From Pseudomonadota bacterium (GTDB taxonomy: Bacteria; Pseudomonadota; Alphaproteobacteria; Rhizobiales; Xanthobacteraceae), in the NCBI GenBank assembly GCA_023414975.1, contig JAEZMI010000147.1, forward strand, positions 1 to 11,874: 11,874 nucleotides of DNA. The letters are read 5' to 3'. Shown here one piece after another: positions 7,511 to 11,874 of the stretch. Made by a program: the position numbers and the translations under genes. The notes beneath the pieces were generated by a model. It saw only the letters and a list, made by a program, of their open reading frames with translations. It was not told the origin of the DNA and searched no databases. How positions within the stretch are numbered: the first letter of the stretch is position 1; every line of letters begins with the position of its first letter.

Positions 7511-8239
7511 TCAGGCCGCGTCGCCGAAAAAGATGCGCGCGAGGCCTGTCGTGGCGACGTGAACCGCGTGCTCGGAGGACAGCGTGATGTGGCGCTCCAG
7601 CATGTCCGCGCCGGCTGCGCCGTCGCGCCGCCGCAGGGCCTCGATGATGGCCGCGTGGTCCCGGTACCCCGTCGCCCGCTGCGGCAGGGTTTCGAGCGCG
7701 ATCCGGCGGAAGAAGCGGATGCGCGATGAGATGGAATCCAGCGCCAGCGCCATCTGCGTGTTGCGCGAGAGATGGGTGAGCGCCATGTGGAAGGCCTCGT
7801 CAGCCCGCGCGATGGCCGCCCAGGAACCTTCCTGCTCAAGCTGGTTGTGCTGTTCCCACGCGGCGACGGTCGCCTCGATCTCCGTATCCGAGGCGCGGCG
7901 GCTGGCGAGCATGAAAGCCGCGCGCTCGACCGCCGCCCGCAATTCGTAGAGGTCGCGCACCGCCTCGGGGGTTATCGAGCGGGCGAAGAACCCCTTGTTC
8001 GGCACGGTGACCACGAAGCCGTCGCGCTCCAGCCTGTTCAGCGCCGCGCGCACCGGGGTGCGGCTGCAATCGAGCTGCGCCGCGAGTTCGGCCTCGTTGA
8101 TCTTCTCGCCCGGCCGGAAGCGGTATTCGACCGCCATCTCCTTGAGAATGACGTAGACGCGCTCGACGCTGTCGGCCGCGCGCGGGCGCCGGGCATTGCC
8201 GGGCGGCTGGCGCGCGTCGCGTGCTCCGTCATCGGTCAT
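7511..8239 (-). CDS. GntR-family regulator, FadR/FCD subfamily
   Basis: A 242-aa transcription factor. The N-terminal winged HTH covers about residues 22-85 (INEAELAAQL, SRTPVRAALNRLERDGFV, the GntR signature), followed by an all-helical FCD ligand domain. That domain keeps the usual metal-binding set: Asp147 and His151 (DEAFH), His195 (YRDHAAI) and His217 (MLERHI), suggesting a metal-dependent carboxylate or amino-acid ligand. The frame is open further to 8287, but the ATG at 8239 has an excellent GGAGGGGG site 6 bases upstream, so it is chosen. It is divergent from the dehydrogenase/isomerase operon and most likely represses both itself and that operon. The effector cannot be read from sequence. 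Confidence 0.93.
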   Translation of the reverse strand: MTDDGARDARQPPGNARRPRAADSVERVYVILKEMAVEYRFRPGEKINEAELAAQLDCSRTPVRAALNRLERDGFVVTVPNKGFFARSITPEAVRDLYELRAAVERAAFMLASRRASDTEIEATVAAWEQHNQLEQEGSWAAIARADEAFHMALTHLSRNTQMALALDSISSRIRFFRRIALETLPQRATGYRDHAAIIEALRRRDGAAGADMLERHITLSSEHAVHVATTGLARIFFGDAA

Positions 8240-8350
8240 GATCGTCCCCCTCCGCTGCCCAGCGCGCGGGCAGAGTATGCCCAACATTTCCCGTTGTGCA
8301 GCGGAAAGTGAATTTTAAAGTGTACTCACTTGTAAAGATGGGACGACGTG
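8240..8350. promoter_or_regulatory. Control region of the GntR / D-amino-acid dehydrogenase divergon
   Basis: A short region with an AT-rich stretch at 8305-8338. It holds a perfect inverted repeat aagtg-tact-cactt (8318-8331), flanked by ttt and aaa in symmetric positions, and a third aagtg at 8306-8310, 12 bp upstream in direct orientation. A looser dyad tttcc...ggaaa runs over about 8287-8307. The inverted repeat sits ~20 bp before the dadA-like start, where bound repressor would block transcription. FCD-type GntR proteins bind short dyads of this size, so this is the best candidate operator. The sequence itself is seen; the binding is inference. Confidence 0.55.
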
Positions 8351-9592
8351 ATGCGCATCATCGTGCTCGGCGGCGGCGTTGTGGGCGTCACCACGGCCTA
8401 TCAGCTCCAGAAGGACGGCCACGAGGTCGTGCTGCTGGAGCGCAATGCCGAAGTGGCCGATGAGACGAGCTGGGGAAATGCCGGGATGATCGCGCCCGGC
8501 CATTCTTTCGTCTGGTCCTCGCCCAAGGCGCCGATGACGCTGCTGAAATCGCTGGTGCTGAAGGACCAGGCGCTGCGCTTCCGGCTCTCGGCGGATCCGC
8601 AGCTCTATAGCTGGTCGTGGCGCTTCCTGATGGAATGCACCCAGGAGAAGGCGCGCCGCAACACGCTGCTGAAGCACCGGCTCGCCGCCTATTCGCAGGC
8701 GGTTCTGCACGAGGTGATCGGGGCGGAAGACATTGCCTATGACCGCAACGATCGCGGGCTGTTCTATTTCCACCGCAGCCAGCAGGCGCTCGATACCGGC
8801 ATCGCCAACATGCGGCTGCTGGAATCCGACGGGCAGCTCATCAAGGTGCTGGACCGCGACGAGGTTGTCTCGCTGGAGCCGGCCTTTGCCCATGCGCGCG
8901 ACAAGATCGCCGGGGCGATCTGGTGCCCGACGGACGAAACGGGCGATCCCGCCAAGTTCACCCGCGCCCTCGCCGCCCTGGTGAGCCGCCGGGGCGGCGA
9001 CATCCGGACCCGCACCGCAATCACCGGCATCGAGGTGACGGGCGGCGCCGTATCGGGCATCGCCACCTCCCGCGGCCCCGTGCGTGGCGACGCCTATGTG
9101 CTCGCCATGGGCACGGCCAGCGCCCGGTTCGCCCGCGGCCTCGGCATCGACCTGCCGATCTACCCGATCAAGGGCTATTCATTGACCATTCCCATCGGCA
9201 ACCAGCCGCGCCCGCCCAGCATCGGCTGTGTCGACGAGCATAACCTCGTCGCCATTTCCCGCTTCGGCGACCGGATTCGCGTCACCGCCACGGCCGAGTT
9301 CGCCGGCTACGACACCAGCCACAAGCCGGCGGACTTCGCCTTCATGAAGAGGGTGACGCAGGAGCTGTACCCCGAGGGCGGCGACTATGAGCGCGCTCAG
9401 ATGTGGGCGGGGCTGCGGCCCATGACGCCCAGCAACCTGCCCTTCTTCGGGCGGCGGCACCTGTCCAATCTCTACCTGAACACGGGACATGGCCACATCG
9501 GCTGGACGATGTCCCACGGGTCGGCGCGGATCACCGCCGATCTCATCGCCGGCCGCACGCCGGCCATTCCCATGGACGGGCTCGTGGCCTGA
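8351..9592 (+). CDS. FAD-dependent D-amino-acid dehydrogenase (DadA-like)
   Basis: A 413-aa flavoenzyme of the DAO/DadA family, which oxidises D-amino acids to 2-oxo acids and ammonia and passes electrons to the respiratory chain. The N-terminal FAD fold is clear: MRIIVLGGGVVGVTTAYQL with the GxGxxG glycines, then LLERN with the ribose-binding Glu. DadA hallmarks follow: DETSWGNAGMIAPGH, WCPTDETGDPAKFT, YPIKGYSLTIPI, MWAGLRPMTPSNLPFFG, and NTGHGHIGWTMSHGSA near the C terminus. Length matches DadA (about 415-435). A GTG at 8348 directly precedes the ATG at 8351; the ATG matches the family start. It is read from the GntR divergon and followed after 28 bp by the isomerase-like gene. The true substrate may be another D- or N-substituted amino acid, such as a D-hydroxyproline. 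Confidence 0.9.
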   Translation: MRIIVLGGGVVGVTTAYQLQKDGHEVVLLERNAEVADETSWGNAGMIAPGHSFVWSSPKAPMTLLKSLVLKDQALRFRLSADPQLYSWSWRFLMECTQEKARRNTLLKHRLAAYSQAVLHEVIGAEDIAYDRNDRGLFYFHRSQQALDTGIANMRLLESDGQLIKVLDRDEVVSLEPAFAHARDKIAGAIWCPTDETGDPAKFTRALAALVSRRGGDIRTRTAITGIEVTGGAVSGIATSRGPVRGDAYVLAMGTASARFARGLGIDLPIYPIKGYSLTIPIGNQPRPPSIGCVDEHNLVAISRFGDRIRVTATAEFAGYDTSHKPADFAFMKRVTQELYPEGGDYERAQMWAGLRPMTPSNLPFFGRRHLSNLYLNTGHGHIGWTMSHGSARITADLIAGRTPAIPMDGLVA

Positions 9593-9620
9593 GAGCCGCC
9601 CGCAAACGGAGGTGACGACC

Positions 9621-10433
9621 ATGACGCAGACCGCCCTCGCCGCTGCCGCCCCCGCCCTTCCCGTTGTGCCGCGCGACCTCGGCGTGCTGCCCTCCGATCT
9701 CGCGCCGCGCCTCGGCGCGCGGGCGACGATCGGACTGGTCGTGCTGGCCACGGACCAGACCATCGAACACGAGTTCCGCCATCTGCTCGATCTGCCGGGC
9801 GTCGGCCTTTATGAGGCGCGGCTCCACAACGATGCCGAGATCACGCCGGAGACGCTGCGCGCCATCGGCCCGCGCATCGCCCCGTCCGCCGAACTGATCC
9901 TGCCGGGTCTGCCGGTCGATGTCGTGGCTTTCGGCTGCACCTCGGCGACCATGCTGCTGGGCGAGGACCATGTGTTCGCCGAAATCCGCAAGGTGCGGCC
10001 GAATGTGGCCTGCACGACCCCGGTGACGGCCGCCCGCGCGGCGTTGACGGCGCTGGGTGCGCGGCGCATCGCCATGCTCACGCCCTATGCGCCGGAGATC
10101 ACCGCCGGCATGGCGCGGGCCTTCGGGGCGCAGGGCTTCGAGATCGCCGCCTATGCCACCTTCGACCGGCGGGACGACCGCGACGCGGCCTGCATCTCCA
10201 CCGACTCGATCGTCGACGGCGCCATACGCCTCGCCCGCGAGGCGCCGGAGGCGGAGGCGATCTTCGTCTCCTGCACCAGCCTGCGCGTCGCGGAAGTGGT
10301 GAGCCGCATCGAGGCGGAGACGGGCCTGCCCGTCACCGGCTCCAACCACGCCATGGCCTGGCATGCCCTACGCCTCGCCGGCATCGCCGACACGCGCGCG
10401 GACGCCGGAATGCTCTTCGGCCGCGGCTTGTGA
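9621..10433 (+). CDS. Asp/Glu racemase superfamily protein, EutA / maleate cis-trans isomerase-like
   Basis: A 270-aa enzyme of the superfamily that includes aspartate/glutamate racemase, maleate isomerase, arylmalonate decarboxylase and the EutA protein of ectoine utilisation. Two catalytic-type cysteines lie in mirrored motifs: Cys106 in AFGCTSATMLLG and Cys218 in FVSCTSLRVAEV. Racemases and maleate isomerases have two, whereas arylmalonate decarboxylase lacks the first, so racemisation or cis-trans isomerisation is favoured. Other family segments are RIAMLTPYAPEIT and SNHAMAWHALRLAGI. The ATG at 9621 has a near-perfect GGAGGTGA site; the open frame further upstream overlaps the dehydrogenase gene and is not used. 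Pairing with a D-amino-acid dehydrogenase suggests a racemase feeding the oxidase, or a step on an unsaturated C4 acid. No ectA-E or doeA/B genes are in the window, so an ectoine role is unproven. Confidence 0.85.
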   Translation: MTQTALAAAAPALPVVPRDLGVLPSDLAPRLGARATIGLVVLATDQTIEHEFRHLLDLPGVGLYEARLHNDAEITPETLRAIGPRIAPSAELILPGLPVDVVAFGCTSATMLLGEDHVFAEIRKVRPNVACTTPVTAARAALTALGARRIAMLTPYAPEITAGMARAFGAQGFEIAAYATFDRRDDRDAACISTDSIVDGAIRLAREAPEAEAIFVSCTSLRVAEVVSRIEAETGLPVTGSNHAMAWHALRLAGIADTRADAGMLFGRGL

Positions 10434-10591
10434 CGGGCGAGCCCATGACTTTTCAGGGGCCTCTTGCCGAGGCATTGAGGCTTGAACTGGCGGAAGGCCT
10501 GTCATTGCCTTCGATTGCCTAACGCGTTGACTGTGCTACACTTTACTTCACGCGCTTCAGTCCTGCCCACCACCTTGTTCCCCTCCAAATT
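10434..10591. other. Junction between the catabolic operon and the AT-rich accessory region
   Basis: This 158-bp gap lies between two genes that converge. It has two small stem-loops: gcctc-ttgcc-gaggc (10459-10473) and gaaggc-8 bases-gccttc (10493-10512). Neither has a T-run, so they are weak terminator candidates for the operon. The heptamer attgcct occurs twice, at about 10504 and 10514. Base composition falls visibly from here to the right. No tRNA or other obvious attachment gene was found. Confidence 0.4.
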
Positions 10592-11356
10592 TTATGTTTG
10601 CGACCATCCAAACACGCGTTGAAGTTCGCGGCCGATGATGGTGTGTTCGAAGTTTATCAGGCGGATGGGGATTTTTCCGTCGGCAGTACAGTTACTTGGA
10701 AGTTGCCGAAGCGCCGATGGCCAAAACGCCTTTCCGATTTTGATCAAGGCATGCAGTCCAAATAAATCGAAATTATAAATGTGCGCTCCCTCTACTCGAA
10801 AGTGAAGAGGCTGAGACGAGCAGATTCTGGTTAAATCAGCGACGCCATTTAAGCGTACAATTGGCGATCCCAGAAGTCGCATAGAGGAAAATCTTGAAAT
10901 GTCTTCCGACTTGTTACCGAGAAAAAAACTCGCAGCCGCTGCTTCGTGTGACGTTCCTATGGCAATATCAGCGTGCCGATTTGAGAATGAGAAACGAAGG
11001 AGAACAGAAAGAAGACCCATGTGGACGCGATCCCAATCGCCAGGTACATCGATCAGCCTGTCGACCCAATTCAATCGCGGATCGAATTCCCGTTGTCTAT
11101 TGTCCGCCCATGACAATAAAAATTCCTTCAAATATTTATCATAGGCGCCCAGGAGGCGATCGCAATCGCTGCAGAGTATCGACTTATCGTAGGGTAGGGT
11201 CTGAACCGGCGATAAAATACGTCCATCTTCCTGGTTTACAGGGACGACGCGAGCGCCGGCCCTCTTAAAATTGGTGGCAATCTTCTTGAAGCTATCTGGC
11301 AGAAGGTGGGCATTGCAGAGAGGTTTTGTCTCACCACACATCCGACATGCAGGCAC
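10592..11356 (-). CDS. Orphan zinc-binding (HNH-like) protein of unknown function
   Basis: A 254-aa protein that starts CRMCG (Cys4, Cys7), followed by AHLLPDSF (His17), then ILCSDCD (Cys62, Cys65) and YDKYLKEFL. The order CxxC - H..P - CxxC resembles the treble-clef zinc site of HNH proteins, but the second catalytic His of an active HNH nuclease is not evident, so it may be a degenerate or structural domain. The rest, ~190 residues, has no motif I recognise. The start is GTG at 11356, because the ATG five codons later would cut off Cys4; a GGGAG ribosome site lies ~9 bases upstream of the GTG. The gene is clearly AT-richer than all genes to its left, a sign of transfer. Similar small zinc proteins occur as cargo in islands; a defence role is possible but unproven. 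Confidence 0.75.
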   Translation of the reverse strand: MPACRMCGETKPLCNAHLLPDSFKKIATNFKRAGARVVPVNQEDGRILSPVQTLPYDKSILCSDCDRLLGAYDKYLKEFLLSWADNRQREFDPRLNWVDRLIDVPGDWDRVHMGLLSVLLRFSFSNRHADIAIGTSHEAAAASFFLGNKSEDISRFSSMRLLGSPIVRLNGVADLTRICSSQPLHFRVEGAHIYNFDLFGLHALIKIGKAFWPSALRQLPSNCTADGKIPIRLINFEHTIIGRELQRVFGWSQT

Positions 11357-11400
11357 CTCAGTAGTCTCCCACGTCGACAGACGGCGCTTTCATTCCCGTC

Positions 11401-11429
11401 TTTTTAAGTGCTGCCCATGGTGCTCACAA
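11401..11429 (-). promoter_or_regulatory. Candidate promoter for the HNH-like gene
   Basis: Read on the minus strand, ttgtga (11424-11429) and taaaaa (11401-11406) are spaced by exactly 17 bp, each matching 4 of 6 positions of the sigma-70 -35 and -10 consensus. It lies just downstream of the terminator at 11433-11456 and ~45 bp upstream of the GTG start, so the gene could be transcribed independently of the upstream module. Confidence 0.35.
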
Positions 11430-11432
11430 TTG

Positions 11433-11456
11433 AAAAAAGGGGCGCTCAGCGCGCCC
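11433..11456 (-). terminator. Intrinsic terminator of the AlpA-like module
   Basis: On the minus strand the sequence reads gggcgc (11456-11451), loop gctga, gcgccc (11445-11440), one C, then six T (11438-11433). The perfect 6-bp GC stem followed by a T-run is a classical rho-independent terminator. The TGA in its loop (11448-11446) is the in-frame stop of the AlpA-like coding sequence, so gene end and terminator are fused. It also insulates the HNH-like gene from upstream transcription. Confidence 0.88.
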
Positions 11457-11666
11457 TATTGGTCTCCATCCAATGCTCGAACTCTGATCGTTTCCAGCGC
11501 GTGGCCTTCGCGGTCAGGCGGAAGGACGTGGGGAAATCGGGCTGCCTGGCCTACTGCCAGAGCGTCGCGATGTGGACCCCTGTGATGAATGCGATGTCCG
11601 CGGCGGACTGGTACTCAGCCGGCGGGGCGCGATGCGATGCTCGTCTATTGCCGTGACGCCGGTCAA
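11446..11666 (-). pseudogene. AlpA/excisionase-like helix-turn-helix regulator, broken
   Basis: The minus strand carries a small MerR-type HTH of the AlpA (prophage regulator/excisionase) kind. The segment YQSAADIAFITGVHIATLWQ is followed by an in-frame TAG (11553-11551), after which the same frame continues ARQPDFPTSFRLTAKATRWK and RSEFEHWMETNRAR to TGA at 11448-11446. AlpA proteins read 'LYRW...G.FP.PV.L....W..SE.E.W' at this place, so the TAG stands where Trp (TGG) is expected. The best start is TTG at 11666, with a GGGAGG site and a start overlapping the stop of the upstream 49-aa ORF. That start reads MTGVTAIDEHRIAPRR and then needs one extra base near 11618 to join the HTH frame. The total, 221 nt, is one base short of a full frame. 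In the HTH frame itself a GTG at 11736 gives an Arg-rich, unlikely N terminus. Such proteins promote excision of integrated elements or control their genes. Confidence 0.65.
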
Positions 11667-11812
11667 TCCGTCCCTCCCGCTTCTTCCTTAGAGACGTGCT
11701 CGCGGCATCCCTTAAGCCCAACGATGATCCGGCCACCTTTCGACTGCATCAGCGCGGCAAGTTCGATCGGGCAATCATCGCTTGGCGGAAGGGGTGTCCT
11801 TCCGTCGAACAT
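11663..11812 (-). CDS. Small 49-aa protein upstream of the AlpA-like gene, function unknown
   Basis: An ORF of 49 codons starting at ATG 11812 with a good ribosome site (aaaggtgacgg). Its stop TGA (11665-11663) overlaps the TTG start of the AlpA-like gene, as in translationally coupled genes. The product has a hydrophobic stretch (IELAALMQSKGGRIIVGLKG), two cysteines (14, 36) and a Lys/Glu-rich tail. No family is recognised. Small coupled ORFs next to excisionase genes are common in integrative elements. Support is the ribosome site, the coupling and a protein-like composition; being short, it could still be chance. Confidence 0.5.
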   Translation of the reverse strand: MFDGRTPLPPSDDCPIELAALMQSKGGRIIVGLKGCREHVSKEEAGGTD

Positions 11813-11856
11813 CCGTCACCTTTCGCGCATGTTCGTCGGCATCCATCTATCTTCGC

Positions 11857-11874
11857 AATATCAGTATATTAGTG
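11857..11874 (-). promoter_or_regulatory. Candidate promoter/operator at the right edge
   Basis: The plus strand has aatat-cagt-atatt (11857-11870), a perfect 5-bp inverted repeat. On the minus strand the same bases also read as two 8-bp tandem copies, actaatat and actgatat, and contain tatact, 5 of 6 matches to a -10 box, about 55 bp before the 49-aa ORF. The -35 box would lie outside the window. This fits an autoregulated promoter of the AlpA-like module but rests on sequence shape only. Confidence 0.35.

Noticed and set aside
7488..7512. Inverted repeat gacgc/gcgtc between convergent oxyR and gntR as a terminator
   Set aside because: Only 5 bp with a 15-base loop and no T-run; likely chance in GC-rich DNA.
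4201..7587. A 1128-codon open frame on the plus strand opposite katG and running through oxyR in another frame
   Set aside because: It is the mirror of strong GC-rich codon bias in katG; its translation is Arg/Gly/Ala/His-rich with no domain, whereas katG and oxyR are unmistakable.
10513..10541. Promoter-like ttgcct-16 bp-tacact on the plus strand
   Set aside because: The match is weak and it would only drive antisense RNA into the HNH-like gene; kept as a curiosity, not a feature.
11271..11656. Plus-strand open frames at 11271-11585 and 11408-11656
   Set aside because: They run opposite the HNH-like gene start, the terminator and the AlpA-like remnant; the minus strand has family-like protein, ribosome sites and a terminator, while these have none.
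1..11874. CRISPR arrays, rRNA, tRNA or intact insertion sequences
   Set aside because: No regularly spaced repeats, cloverleaf structures or transposase genes with terminal repeats were seen in the window.

Overview
This GC-rich window reads as the chromosome of an alphaproteobacterium, most likely of the Hyphomicrobiales (Rhizobiales). The evidence is an IalB-family periplasmic protein, a divergent oxyR/katG pair with alphaproteobacterial sequence features, and a soluble PAS-GAF-PAS hybrid histidine kinase of the HDFNN type. A family such as Xanthobacteraceae is possible but is a guess. The last ~1.4 kb (from about 10.44 kb) is visibly AT-richer and looks like the edge of a mobile or accessory island.

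Layout. (1) 1-220: 3' end of a LuxR-type response regulator, entering from outside the window. (2) 242-2815, minus: a large cytosolic hybrid sensor histidine kinase, convergent with the LuxR gene. (3) 3085-4087, plus: two exported proteins, a small proline-rich one and an IalB-like one, closed by a strong bidirectional terminator at 4163-4198. (4) 4270-6444, minus, and 6581-7483, plus: catalase-peroxidase KatG and its divergent regulator OxyR, a peroxide-defence divergon sharing a 136-bp control region. (5) 7511-8239, minus, and 8351-10433, plus: an FCD-type GntR regulator divergent from a two-gene operon encoding a DadA-like D-amino-acid dehydrogenase and an EutA/maleate-isomerase-like member of the Asp/Glu racemase superfamily. 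This looks like a small inducible catabolic unit with operator-like repeats between the divergent genes. (6) 10434-10591: transition zone with small hairpins. (7) 10592-11356, minus: an AT-rich orphan gene with a CxxC-H-CxxC zinc-binding pattern reminiscent of HNH proteins. (8) 11433-11874, minus: a decayed mobile-element control module. It holds a 49-aa ORF whose stop overlaps the start of an AlpA/excisionase-like helix-turn-helix gene. That gene is interrupted by an in-frame TAG where a Trp is expected, appears also to carry a one-base frameshift, and ends inside the loop of its own intrinsic terminator.

How the genes work together. OxyR would sense peroxide through its Cys pair and drive katG. 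The GntR protein probably represses itself and the dehydrogenase/isomerase operon until a substrate-derived ligand appears. The histidine kinase and the LuxR-type regulator may form a two-component pair, although each has its own orientation. The right-hand end is the least ordinary part of the window: an unrecognised zinc-binding protein next to a broken excisionase-like regulator suggests cargo of an integrated element that may have lost the ability to excise. All calls come from reading sequence; no database search was possible.
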